Notes: a model not told the origin generated them from the sequence alone. DNA of 60,228 nt from Halalkalibacter alkaliphilus (GCF_023555415.1 NZ_JAKRYL010000025.1:1-60228); one strand, 5' to 3'. Shown: positions 51,756-59,885, numbered from the stretch's first letter. Made by a program: numbers and translations.

Positions 51756-53099
51756 ATGGTGACAAAGCAATTAGTGCAAAATGTGTTAGCGACAAAAATT
51801 GAGGATATCCCACAAGAGGTTAGAGACCATGGTAAAAGAAGTTTTCTAAATTGGATGGGTGTAGCGATCGGTGCGGCACAACATGAATCGGTCGATATGG
51901 TTCTTGAGTTGAAAAACGACCTAAACGGCGGGGAACAAGTTTCAATTTTAGGAAGAGAAGAGAAGACCGATTTATTATTAGCGACATTGGTTAATGGTAT
52001 GTCCTCTCATATCTTTGACTATGATGATACTCATCTTGACACAATTCACCACCCAAGTGGTCCAGTGGCCCCTGTAGCGCTAGCGTTAGGTGAGCACCTA
52101 GGCCTCTCCGGAGAACAAGTTCTCCATGCTTTTATTCTAGGTTGTGAAGTCGAGCTTCGAATCAGTAATGCGGTCTATCCGAGTCATTATCAGCTAGGCT
52201 GGCATATTACGAGTTCAGCAGGGGTGTTTGGGGCAGCGGTTGCAGCTGGAACATTATTAGAGTTAAACGAAGAAGAAATGTTACATGCGCTCGGGTTAGC
52301 GGGAACTCAATCATTTGGATTGCGTGAAATGTTTGGAACGATGACGAAACCATTCCATCCAGGAAAAGCCGCTCAAAATGGCTTACTAGCAGCAATGCTA
52401 GCGAAGAAAGGCTTCACAAGCTCGAAGCAAGTGCTTGAAGCAAAACGTGGATTTGCCAACGTATTAGCACCAGAACATGACTTAGAAAAAGTGAATGTCA
52501 ACTGGGGAGTAGATTGGGAGTTACAGAAGAATGCCTTCAAACCGTATGCGTGCGGAATTGTCTTACATCCATCGATTGATGCGTGCATTAACTTGCGCAA
52601 ACATGCGGAGCCAGATGAAGTGAAGTCCATTGAAGTCAGCGTAAACCAATATGTCCTTGAATTAACAGGGAAGCCAACGCCGCAAACAGGACTAGAAGGG
52701 AAGTTTAGTATTTATCATACAGGAGCGATTGCCTTCTTAGACGGGGATGCGGGTGAAGAGCAATATTCAAATGAGAAAGTGTTAGACAGTAAGACAGTTG
52801 CATTCAGAGAAAAGATCAAACCAGTCGTCAATGAAAACATGAAAGAGGATGAAGTATACGCAAAGCTTACTCTTCTTGATGGCCGCGAGTTCGAAGTGAA
52901 AATTGAACACGCGACAGGAAGCATTGAAAATCCAATGACAGACGAAGCGCTTATTCGTAAATTTACGAACCTAGCTACACCAATCATTGGAGCGGAGAAT
53001 ACGGAGGCACTGATCACGACGCTTTACAACTTAGATCAGTTGCCAAACCTTCAAGAGGTGTTGGCTGTAGCTGGTGGTCAGAAGCTAACAACTAATTAA
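51756..53099 (+). CDS. MmgE/PrpD-family enzyme, copy 2
   Basis: A 447-residue protein from ATG 51756, just after AGGAGGAGAGG; an upstream in-frame ATG at 51627 would add 43 residues that do not belong to the family. It is identical to copy 1 except at about six positions (for example VVLALG to VALALG, HLRQHADPSEVK to NLRKHAEPDEVK, AVSGGQ to AVAGGQ). Yet there are many synonymous changes, so the two genes have existed for some time under strong constraint or repeated gene conversion. It has its own GntR-controlled promoter. The stop is followed at once by a REP-like element. Confidence 0.9.
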   Translation: MVTKQLVQNVLATKIEDIPQEVRDHGKRSFLNWMGVAIGAAQHESVDMVLELKNDLNGGEQVSILGREEKTDLLLATLVNGMSSHIFDYDDTHLDTIHHPSGPVAPVALALGEHLGLSGEQVLHAFILGCEVELRISNAVYPSHYQLGWHITSSAGVFGAAVAAGTLLELNEEEMLHALGLAGTQSFGLREMFGTMTKPFHPGKAAQNGLLAAMLAKKGFTSSKQVLEAKRGFANVLAPEHDLEKVNVNWGVDWELQKNAFKPYACGIVLHPSIDACINLRKHAEPDEVKSIEVSVNQYVLELTGKPTPQTGLEGKFSIYHTGAIAFLDGDAGEEQYSNEKVLDSKTVAFREKIKPVVNENMKEDEVYAKLTLLDGREFEVKIEHATGSIENPMTDEALIRKFTNLATPIIGAENTEALITTLYNLDQLPNLQEVLAVAGGQKLTTN

Positions 53100-53100
53100 C

Positions 53101-53120
53101 GGGACGGGGGGACATGTCCC
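53101..53120. repeat. REP-like element directly after a stop codon
   Basis: GGGACGGGGGGACATGTCCC, then TCTTTTTTTT. It starts one base after the TAA of PrpD copy 2 and could act as terminator. The remaining 53130-53400 gap shows no gene. Confidence 0.75.
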
Positions 53121-53363
53121 TCTTTTTTTTATAGATTTATCCGATTAACTAGCAGGAATTTTTGTCGTGATTATTGAAATAAACTAAATAAGGCCATTGA
53201 AAGGTCTCGGATAAGTCCCCCCCTCAAATTTAACCTACATAGTAAAACGTAACGTTCTCCAATCAGCCGGTAATGGTACTTTCACGACCCTCTAGTCTAT
53301 TGCTCCTCCCATTTGTACGAAACCAACATCATTCTCAAATCCATCCAACTACCGTTTATCCCG

Positions 53364-53386
53364 AATTCAGCTAAACCTTCAACCTT
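53364..53386 (+). repeat. RAYT 5'-flank repeat
   Basis: AATTCAGCTAAACCTTCAACC(TT) lies about 15 bases before the RAYT gene. It is repeated at 56395-56416, beside another REP-like element. Confidence 0.65.
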
Positions 53387-53400
53387 GAGGTGATTTAAAT

Positions 53401-54159
53401 ATGCCTAGAGAACCAAGGGCAAAGAGCATAAGTGGCATCTATCACATTATACTGAGAGGAAATAATAAACAACTGATCTTTGAGGATGACGAAGACAAAA
53501 GGAGATTTATAGAAACATTAAAACGGTACAAGCAAACGTGCAATTATCAACTATACGCTTATTGTTTGATGAATAATCATATTCATCTCTTGATGAAGGA
53601 GCGAGATGAGCCGATTTCTTTGGTAATGAAAAGAATCAACTCAAGCTATGTATATTGGTACAATGCGAAATATCAACGATGTGGGCATCTTTTCCAAGAC
53701 CGATTTAAAAGCAAAAATGTAGAAGATCGTGCCTACTTTCTAACCGTCCTTAGATATATCCACCAAAACCCTCTCAAAGCAGGACTCTCCCAAACCGTAT
53801 TTGATAGCAAGTGGACAAGTATAAATGAGTATATCTATAAGTCGATCATAGTCGATATCAATTTTGCCTTGAATCAATTTTCAACAGATAGAAACAAGGC
53901 GTTGAAATGTTTCAAGGCCCATTTGCAAATTGTAACGAATGATCTCTGTTTAGACGAGAAAGACAAAGTAAGACTCTCTGATAATGAAGTTATATATTAT
54001 ATGAGTGAACTTGGAGTGTCGAACAGCAGTGTGCTGCAGCAAATGGATAAAGAGAATAGGAATGATATTCTGCGGGAGTTAAAAAAGCTAGAAGGGGTAT
54101 CCCTGCGGCAATTATCGAGGGTTACTGGTGTCTCAAAGAGTGTTATTCAACGTCTCTAG
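53401..54159 (+). CDS. RAYT: REP-associated tyrosine transposase
   Basis: A 252-residue Y1-type transposase from ATG 53401 (TTGAGGTGA). The HUH motif is NHIHLL (H60, H62). The catalytic tyrosine lies in LRYIHQNPLKAG (about Y119). Conserved RAYT text such as IYHIILRGNNKQLIF and GHLFQDRFKSK is present. The C-terminal 60 residues form a helix-turn-helix (VSLRQLSRVTGVSKSVIQRL), perhaps for REP recognition. RAYTs bind REP palindromes; the stop codon overlaps such an element (54159), and related ones are scattered over the window. The enzyme seems intact. Confidence 0.9.
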   Translation: MPREPRAKSISGIYHIILRGNNKQLIFEDDEDKRRFIETLKRYKQTCNYQLYAYCLMNNHIHLLMKERDEPISLVMKRINSSYVYWYNAKYQRCGHLFQDRFKSKNVEDRAYFLTVLRYIHQNPLKAGLSQTVFDSKWTSINEYIYKSIIVDINFALNQFSTDRNKALKCFKAHLQIVTNDLCLDEKDKVRLSDNEVIYYMSELGVSNSSVLQQMDKENRNDILRELKKLEGVSLRQLSRVTGVSKSVIQRL

Positions 54160-54238
54160 GGACGGAGGGACAGGGGGACAGGTCCCTCGTCCCGGATGAA
54201 ACAGGAAAAAGGGACAATGAACCTGTCCCTCTGTCCCT
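54159..54238. repeat. Pair of REP-like elements between converging genes
   Basis: GGGACGGAGGGACAGG..CCTCGTCCC (54159-54193) and GGGACAATGAACCTGTCCCT..GTCCC (54211-54236). The first overlaps the RAYT stop, the second abuts the tnrA stop. It is the complete inter-stop region: the two converging genes are separated only by the pair. Confidence 0.85.
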
Positions 54239-54551
54239 AATTTCGTATTTTAAACGCAGCATTGATCTGACCACGAAGCATGCGGTTTCTTGTTTCTTTT
54301 GTGCTTTGTTTCTTTTTCTCGGCCTTGCGTATTTCAAACGTCCCTACGCCGTCCTCTATCTTGTTAGCAATGTCTACTAATCTCTCAACATCACGAAATG
54401 AATACTTCCGAGTTTTACCAGCCGTTCGAACAGGGAAAATTAATTGTCTTTCTTCGTAATAACGTATTTGTCTTTCTGATAACCCCGTTAATTCACTGAC
54501 AATCCCGATTGTGATGACTTTTTGATCTTTGTATGATGACACCTGCTTCAC
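54237..54551 (-). CDS. tnrA: TnrA, nitrogen regulator (MerR family)
   Basis: A 104-residue MerR-type protein. The sequence [20 protein letters not shown], then [12 protein letters not shown] and [20 protein letters not shown], is that of TnrA, and the C-terminal [17 protein letters not shown] equals the segment that binds feedback-inhibited glutamine synthetase. TnrA activates nitrogen-scavenging genes during ammonium limitation. It lies alone here with no nitrogen genes beside it. A palindrome TACTAAATTTAGTA (54604-54617) and a TGTTAGAATAATA word upstream could be part of its promoter; neither is a clear TnrA box. Confidence 0.85.
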   Translation of the reverse strand: MKQVSSYKDQKVITIGIVSELTGLSERQIRYYEERQLIFPVRTAGKTRKYSFRDVERLVDIANKIEDGVGTFEIRKAEKKKQSTKETRNRMLRGQINAAFKIRN

Positions 54552-54664
54552 CTCTTTTATTAAGTTAGAAGCATCATATATTGTAGTGCTTATTATTCTA
54601 ACATACTAAATTTAGTAGGTGGAGAAAAGATATAGGGTGTGGAGGGAAGATCTGGGGTTTGACC

Positions 54665-54702
54665 GGGACAAGGGGGGACAAGGGGCCGGGTACCGTGTCC
54701 CT
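54665..54702. repeat. REP-like element upstream of tnrA
   Basis: GGGACAAGGGGGGACAAGGG then CCGGGTACCGTGTCCC. A weaker copy follows at 54731-54767. The whole 54552-55245 gap is filled by these, the repeat at 54825 and a degenerate frame. Confidence 0.7.
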
Positions 54703-54824
54703 CGGTTTTTTTGTTGTTCCTGTCACCGCCCTGGACAAGGGGGCAATGGTCTCAGTGCCACGTCCCTAGACTGTGTTACATCGGGACATAAGTATGAAAT
54801 ATAACGAAAGAATCTCAGTACTAG

Positions 54825-54877
54825 GTGTTGAACATTGTAAAAATTACACTATATTTGTCAGAATAGTAGAAATTTAC
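54825..54877 (+). repeat. Short repeat shared with 58241-58292
   Basis: GTTGAACATTGTA, about 25 variable bases, then GTAGAAATTTAC. Both copies lie in gene-poor leaders. A possible promoter (TTGAAC, 16 bases, TATATT) is inside this copy. Confidence 0.45.
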
Positions 54878-54935
54878 CACGCGATTATATATACTTTCAC
54901 CTGTATAACAAATGAACCCAGGGGAGGAATATTTA

Positions 54936-55042
54936 ATGAAAAAGTAAAAAATAGAGCGACATTACCTTTATCATTAGCGTTCGCTGGAGGTTCCAGTGCC
55001 CACGTCGCGTTCCATCATAAGCTACATATCGGACCATCATAA
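54936..55042 (+). pseudogene. Degenerate small ORF
   Basis: ATG 54936 with a good GGGGAGG site reads three codons (MKK) and stops. One frame over, the sequence continues as KNRATLPLSLAFAGGSSA to 55042, hydrophobic like a signal peptide. A one-base change near 54945 would restore it. It may be a lost secreted peptide gene or chance. Confidence 0.3.
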
Positions 55043-55245
55043 GATCAAAGGGCTATTTTAGTTAACGTAGTTTAATCAGATGGTGAGGGCGGTTTAAGAG
55101 AAAGAAATCCCGAAGAGACAGGTAACTCTGTAAATAGAAATTTAGTTTACGTATCTACTTGAGAATTACTTTTCAAAAAAGGATTATTAAGCAAATCAGG
55201 TTAAAATTTAGAAGAATACAATACAAAAAAGGAAGTGGATGAACA

Positions 55246-56355
55246 TTGAGTATGAAAGTATTATGTATGGCACTTCTGCTGTCATTACTAGCAACAACCG
55301 GATTGGCCTACCCGGGACAAAGTGGTAAAGGTCACATCACCCATGAAATTTGGGTGACAGATCAAGCAAAAAATCAGATTTATGTCGTAAATGGTACGAC
55401 TCACAAAATTGAACATACCCTTACTACAGATGATGGTGTTGGTGAACATCCTCATATGTTAGTTTTTGATAATGCTGGAGAATATGCATTTGTAGCCAAT
55501 ATGAAAAGTGGGACAATGTCCGTTATACGTGGCTCCGACAAAGAAATTATTAAAACGATTGAAACAGAGCCTGGTGCTCATGCTGCCTTGCCAACAAACA
55601 AACGTGACAAAGTAATTGTGGCAAATACTCCGAGCAAAAGTATTTCTATTATTGAAACAGATGTAGAAAACGAAGAGTTCACTTTACTGGAAACTGTCAA
55701 CATCGAAAAAGAGTATGAAGTATTACAAGACAAAGATCGCTTCCCTAACCCGACACCTGTATGCCATTTCTTCACAGCAGACGACTCACACTTCTATGTT
55801 ACCCTTGGCGGTGGCGGATTGCTTGTCTTTGAAACAGAAACACTTAATCTAGTGAAAGCATATGACAAAGATGTTGTAGCTCCACATGGCTGTGGATTAA
55901 TTCTTTCTCCTGATGAAACAAAGATGTATGCTAATGCTGGAAGTAGTACTTTGGGAGAGCTATACGTATTTGATACAGAAACTCATGAATTACTAGAAAC
56001 AAAAGATACATTAGGATACGATGCTCATGGAGTAGCAATTACTCCTGATGAACAAAACCTTTGGGTCGTTAATCGTGCGTCGAATAACGCTACAATTTTT
56101 GACTTAGAGACAACAGAAGCGATTGACCAGGTTTCTTATGTCGGGGATTCGCCGGATTTAATGAAATTCTCCCCTAACGGTCAATGGGCATATGTAACAA
56201 CTAGAGGTCCAGAACCAGCTACAGGCACACATGCAATTGCAGGTGATCGTCCTGGATTATCTATCATCAATACACGTTCACTAAAGAAAGTGAAATTACT
56301 TGAAATGCCAGAAGGAGATATTCATGGCATTGATGTTCGTGTAATAGATCGATAA
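55246..56355 (+). CDS. Secreted YVTN beta-propeller protein
   Basis: A 369-residue protein from TTG 55246, seven bases from GGAAGTGG; ATG 55252 is an alternative. The signal peptide (about 1-22, ending GLA) is followed by a seven-bladed propeller of YVTN type. Blades read EIWVTDQAKNQIYVVNGTTH, HPHMLVFDNAGEYAFVANM, then MYANAGSSTLGELYVFDTET and WAYVTTRGPEP. Histidines at blade ends (HGCG, DAHG, DIHG, EHPHM) might bind metal or heme. Such proteins are surface or periplasmic scaffolds, sometimes linked to metal oxidation. It is alone in its unit. Its stop is followed by a REP-like element. Confidence 0.8.
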   Translation: MSMKVLCMALLLSLLATTGLAYPGQSGKGHITHEIWVTDQAKNQIYVVNGTTHKIEHTLTTDDGVGEHPHMLVFDNAGEYAFVANMKSGTMSVIRGSDKEIIKTIETEPGAHAALPTNKRDKVIVANTPSKSISIIETDVENEEFTLLETVNIEKEYEVLQDKDRFPNPTPVCHFFTADDSHFYVTLGGGGLLVFETETLNLVKAYDKDVVAPHGCGLILSPDETKMYANAGSSTLGELYVFDTETHELLETKDTLGYDAHGVAITPDEQNLWVVNRASNNATIFDLETTEAIDQVSYVGDSPDLMKFSPNGQWAYVTTRGPEPATGTHAIAGDRPGLSIINTRSLKKVKLLEMPEGDIHGIDVRVIDR

Positions 56356-56357
56356 TT

Positions 56358-56385
56358 GGGACAGGGGGACGGGTACCGTGTCCCT
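56358..56385. repeat. REP-like element after the YVTN gene
   Basis: GGGACAGGGGGACGG then GTACCGTGTCCCT, two bases beyond the stop. Confidence 0.75.
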
Positions 56386-56394
56386 CTTACCCCA

Positions 56395-56416
56395 AATTCA
56401 GCTAAACTTCAACCTT
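56395..56416. repeat. RAYT 5'-flank repeat, second copy
   Basis: AATTCAGCTAAACTTCAACC(TT), matching 53364-53386 with one deletion. It lies between the REP-like element and the converging gene, whose last seven codons are inside it. Confidence 0.65.
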
Positions 56417-57454
56417 GTCCCTTTTATTTTGGGCTAGTTGAATTTGATAGATTTGCTCTTTTAACAAAGGCAATTTCAGTTCGACTTGTTTTTTTATCGT
56501 GTCATCTAGTAATAAGTTCTCGATGCTTTCATAGCTAAAATAAAGCGGTTTATGAATTTGATCTAGTAAGGAAGTTTGCTCTTCTTTTCCAAAAGAAAGG
56601 ATAAATTTTTGTTGTTCTGGTGATAAGGCGTGTAACGCTGCCTCTCTTTTCTTTGTGAGTCTCCATTCTTCTATAGTCTGCTTCTGCCTTTCGAGTAGAG
56701 GGAGGTTTAGTTGAATTTGTCGGTGTAAGGCTTCGTTGAATTCTGATAGATCTTCAATATACAAGAAGCTTTCTGCAAACCCATCCTCAATAGATAGAAG
56801 TAACTCTCTTCGGTCTTCCTGGTTTAGTTTTGATACAAATTGTTGTTGTTCGATCGTTAGCCGTTGAAATAAAGAGGCTAATTTCTTCTCTTCCTCGTAT
56901 CGTGTATGAATCCGCTCGACTAGGTTAATCTGGTTATCGGATAGCGGAAGGCCAAGTTCATATTGGTCGAGTAGATCTTGAGGGAGAGGCAAATGCATGT
57001 ACTTGTCTAAAGGATAAAATAAATTCTTCTTGTATTTAACGAGTATTTCATCTCTTTCAAGATCAATCGAATACAGTCCTTTTTTGACATCTTTAATGAC
57101 AGAAGCAGGGAGGGAGAGATAGTTTTCAAAACAATTTTCTCCTAAATAGCGTACTGCGTCTTGGGCTTTATTTCGAATGATGTATTGGAAGCGAAGTGCT
57201 TGTCCGCAATCACATTTATGAGGTCGCTTTTGATATCCTCCATCTTTGATATCGACTAAGATCCAATCATCGAGCTTCTCCTCAATCTCTTGGTCACTCA
57301 TTTTTTCATTGATGTCGAATCCTTTGTAATTTGCTAGAGTTTGCAGCCAGCGACTCTTCTTTTTTTGCTTTGTTCGATGCTGTAGGAAGTAGATTTGCTC
57401 TTCGTTTAATGTGCTCATCACCGTTTCTATTTCGTTTTTTGAGAGCAGGACCAT
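56402..57454 (-). CDS. Hypothetical protein with a zinc-like motif
   Basis: A 350-residue soluble protein from ATG 57454 (GGAGGTGC upstream). The N-terminal part contains a cysteine motif (KCDCGQALRFQYI, then GENCFENYL, about 94-133). The later part consists of three helical repeats marked by LTIEQQQFVSKLNQEDRRELLLS and LSPEQQKFILSFGKEEQ, each ending in a repeated LPLLxxQ helix. I do not recognise it beyond an uncharacterised Bacillaceae group. The final residues (KRDKVEV) are encoded by a REP-flank sequence, so the natural C-terminus has been altered. Confidence 0.65.
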   Translation of the reverse strand: MVLLSKNEIETVMSTLNEEQIYFLQHRTKQKKKSRWLQTLANYKGFDINEKMSDQEIEEKLDDWILVDIKDGGYQKRPHKCDCGQALRFQYIIRNKAQDAVRYLGENCFENYLSLPASVIKDVKKGLYSIDLERDEILVKYKKNLFYPLDKYMHLPLPQDLLDQYELGLPLSDNQINLVERIHTRYEEEKKLASLFQRLTIEQQQFVSKLNQEDRRELLLSIEDGFAESFLYIEDLSEFNEALHRQIQLNLPLLERQKQTIEEWRLTKKREAALHALSPEQQKFILSFGKEEQTSLLDQIHKPLYFSYESIENLLLDDTIKKQVELKLPLLKEQIYQIQLAQNKRDKVEV

Positions 57455-57610
57455 GAATGAAGCACCTCCGCGGATTCTATTATTTTAGTAATAGATATGC
57501 TGGAGGGGAGAGGGATATGATAGAGGATTTGGAGATCTCTATGGTTAGAGCGCATTCTGTGGATTAGTAGAAAATTCAAGTATGAAAAACGGGACAAATT
57601 ATCGAGAAAA

Positions 57611-57710
57611 AGTGGATAACTATGACTTTATACAGTCGGTTTTCCACATTACGGCAGATATCCACAGCAGAAGCTGAAAGATGATCGGTCATGGTATTAG
57701 ATATCCACAG
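57611..57710. repeat. DnaA-box-like dispersed element, copy E
   Basis: AGTGGATAAC (57611), TTATACAGT, TTTTCCACA (57640), GATATCCACA (57657) and GATATCCACA (57700). This most diverged copy still keeps motif order and has two good TATCCACA boxes. Confidence 0.7.
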
Positions 57711-57745
57711 TTAATTTTGGGGTTTTTAGTAGTTATGTAAGCTAA

Positions 57746-57769
57746 AGCAGTTGGGACACCCCAACTGCT
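57746..57769. terminator. Hairpin after the zinc-motif gene
   Basis: Perfect stem AGCAGTTGGG / CCCAACTGCT with a four-base loop and A/T-rich flanks. It lies 35 bases beyond the stop of the minus-strand gene at 57805. Confidence 0.6.
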
Positions 57770-57804
57770 TAATTCATGTTTCTCCAATATCAAATTAGCA
57801 AAGT

Positions 57805-58014
57805 TTAATGCTTTAGTCGTTTATGATTTAAAGGTTCGAAATCAAAATCAAACTTTTGAACAAAGTTACAATGTGAACAAGCTCTGCCTAATTGTTTGTT
57901 CGTATCAGGGTCCTTATAATAAACCTCTTCAAGACTGCATACAGGACACTCAATAATATGTAGGATTTCTCTTTTGCCTAAAACAACATCGAGTAATAGA
58001 TTAAAGTGCATCAT
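57805..58014 (-). CDS. Small zinc-ribbon-like protein
   Basis: I place the start at ATG 58014 behind AAAGGGTG; a longer frame to 58107 lacks a ribosome site. The 69-residue product has two CxxC pairs (ECPVCSLEEVYYKDPDTNKQ then ACSHCNFVQKF), the layout of a zinc ribbon. It may bind nucleic acid or protein. Partners unknown. Confidence 0.6.
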   Translation of the reverse strand: MMHFNLLLDVVLGKREILHIIECPVCSLEEVYYKDPDTNKQLGRACSHCNFVQKFDFDFEPLNHKRLKH

Positions 58015-58441
58015 GTACACCCTTTCTATGTTTTTTTGTAACTGTAACAGATGGAGGAAGAGAATGAACTCGAAGTGTGTTGTGGAGAAGTGTTTTTTGT
58101 GCGACATAAAGCGAGGGGGAGTAAGAATTTTAGGGGGGGTTCACTTGATCAATAACCCTATTGTGGTAAAAAAGCTTTAGGAATACCAGTTTGATAAGGG
58201 CAAAAGAACCAAATGGCAACAAATAGTTAACGGGAATTGGCGTTGAACATTGTATAAATTCGTCTGGTTTTGTCGGTGTGGTAGAAATTTACTATTGGTT
58301 ATTTTTTTAAAACAGGATGATACTAGGTAGTACAAGCCCCTTCAGTTGTTGAATTTCTGATGAAGGGGCTGCTGTTCTTCGGATTAATTGGTAATGGAAG
58401 GGACCTGTATCCGTAACAAAAAAATAGCGGTTTGCTATTCA
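58015..58441. other. Intergenic region with repeat and hairpins
   Basis: No gene is supported. It contains the second copy of the GTTGAACATTGTA repeat (58241-58292) and a hairpin AGCCCCTTCA / TGAAGGGGCT (58335-58370) without T tract. Confidence 0.5.
58417..58439 (-). terminator. Terminator of the GGDEF gene
   Basis: AATAGC / GCTATT stem. On the minus strand it is followed by seven T and lies just beyond the stop. Confidence 0.75.
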
Positions 58442-59092
58442 TTATTTGGCGTGTTGTTTCAAATGCAGCTTCATTTCGTACATGTTTTTGTCGGCTTCTT
58501 TCACTAGTTCATCAAGGTTTTCCCCGAGACTTGGATAAATGGCACTCCCAATCGAAACACTTATGTCTAACTGAGAATTAGAAACCTTTTTTAGGTTTTT
58601 TTGAATTCTAGCTTTTATTTCTTCCACGTTTTCTTTTTCCTTAATATCGGGGGTTAATATAATAAATTCATCTCCACCCCAGCGAGCAACGATGTCAGTT
58701 TCTCTTACACTTTTCTTTAATTGTCGAGAAAGAATCTTTAAAACTTCATCACCTTTTTTATGGCCAAGATGATCATTGATTGTTTTGAAGTTATTAACAT
58801 CTAACACTAACACGGCAAGCTTTTGACCATTTCGGTCAGTCATAGCTTTAACTTTAGGAAAGAAAGCTTCAGCATATCTCCGATTATATATTTCAGTAAG
58901 GGGATCTTTTTCCGATAAGAATTTCGCTCGATCATATTGTTTACCGAAGTGCCAAGCAAGGAATAGTATAAGAGGCAGTCCGATATACTCAATTTGACTT
59001 ATAAAACCGTCTCTTAAAAAGTAATACAGCATATAGATTAAGTTAACTAGTAAGACAGTGATAGTTGTTATAATCCTACCGAAAAATTTCAT
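58442..59092 (-). CDS. Membrane GGDEF diguanylate cyclase
   Basis: A 216-residue protein from ATG 59092 (AAAAGGGA). Two membrane helices (about 8-26 and 34-48) are followed by a complete GGDEF domain: DPLTEIYNRRY, VLDVNNFKTINDHLGHKKGD, and WGGDEF at 139-143. The I-site RxxD (RETD, 130-133) is in place five residues upstream. It should make cyclic-di-GMP from two GTP and be product-inhibited. The very short N-terminal part leaves no room for a sensor domain beyond the membrane helices. It is transcribed alone. Confidence 0.9.
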   Translation of the reverse strand: MKFFGRIITTITVLLVNLIYMLYYFLRDGFISQIEYIGLPLILFLAWHFGKQYDRAKFLSEKDPLTEIYNRRYAEAFFPKVKAMTDRNGQKLAVLVLDVNNFKTINDHLGHKKGDEVLKILSRQLKKSVRETDIVARWGGDEFIILTPDIKEKENVEEIKARIQKNLKKVSNSQLDISVSIGSAIYPSLGENLDELVKEADKNMYEMKLHLKQHAK

Positions 59093-59460
59093 AGATAAAC
59101 CGTCCCTTTTATTTAATTCTAATATATAAAATAAATGGGAAGAATAGATGTAGTTGTTATTCCTATTTATAATTAAGTCTATTAGAATATTAATATTTAC
59201 TGCTACGTTATATTACCATTATTATACAAAGGTTGTGGAGGTTTGTAATGGGGGGGATTTTGTCGAAAGAGTGTTATTTTTCATTGTTGTCTACCATTGC
59301 GGTAGGAGCTAGAGAAGTAAGTTACCAGTAGGTGATTAAAATAGAAGTATAGTAGCCTGAAGATAAGAAAAAATAGATTTGTGTTAATAATTTTTGAAAA
59401 AGTACTTGTCTTAATTAAAATACTATGATAATTTTATAAACCTAAGCGAAAAAATATTTT
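59093..59460 (+). promoter_or_regulatory. Leader of the tRNA operon
   Basis: An AT-rich gap between the divergent GGDEF gene and the tRNAs. A candidate promoter is TTGTCT (59406-59411), 17 bases, TAATTT (59429-59434). No coding frame is seen. Confidence 0.35.
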
Positions 59461-59536
59461 GGGGCCTTAGCTCAGCTGGGAGAGCGCCTGCCTTGCACGC
59501 AGGAGGTCAGCGGTTCGATCCCGCTAGGCTCCACCA
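59461..59536 (+). tRNA. tRNA-Ala (anticodon TGC)
   Basis: Cloverleaf with GGGGCCT-type acceptor arm, CTTGCAC anticodon loop, GGTTCGATCC T-arm and encoded CCA. First tRNA of a seven-member run. Confidence 0.95.
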
Positions 59537-59543
59537 AATATGC

Positions 59544-59636
59544 GGAGGAATACCCAAGTCCGGCTGAAGGGATCGGTCTTGAAAACCGACAGGCGGGTTA
59601 AACCGCGCGGGGGTTCGAATCCCTCTTCCTCCGCCA
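59544..59636 (+). tRNA. tRNA-Ser (anticodon TGA)
   Basis: GGAGGAA/TTCCTCC acceptor, CTTGAAA loop, long variable arm and encoded CCA (93 bases). Confidence 0.95.
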
Positions 59637-59657
59637 TTGTTATATATAAATAGTTTT

Positions 59658-59742
59658 GGAGGGGTAGCGAAGTGGCTAAACGCGGCGGACTGTAAATCCG
59701 CTCCCTCAGGGTTCGGCGGTTCGAATCCGTCCCCCTCCACCA
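59658..59742 (+). tRNA. tRNA-Tyr (anticodon GTA)
   Basis: GGAGGGG/CCCCTCC acceptor, CTGTAAA loop, long variable arm and encoded CCA. Confidence 0.95.
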
Positions 59743-59787
59743 TTTTTTTTGATAGAGGTTGTTTCATATTAATACACAATAAGTCCG

Positions 59788-59876
59788 GCCGGGGTGGTGG
59801 AATTGGCAGACACACAGGACTTAAAATCCTGCGGTAGGTGACTACCGTGCCGGTTCAAGTCCGGCCCTCGGCACCA
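59788..59876 (+). tRNA. tRNA-Leu (anticodon TAA)
   Basis: GCCGGGG/CCTCGGC acceptor with one G-U, CTTAAAA loop, long variable arm and encoded CCA. Confidence 0.95.
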
Positions 59877-59885
59877 AATGATTGA

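Noticed and set aside
59507-59837. Frames across the tRNA cluster
   Set aside because: They run through tRNA genes and are well-known artefacts of tRNA sequences.
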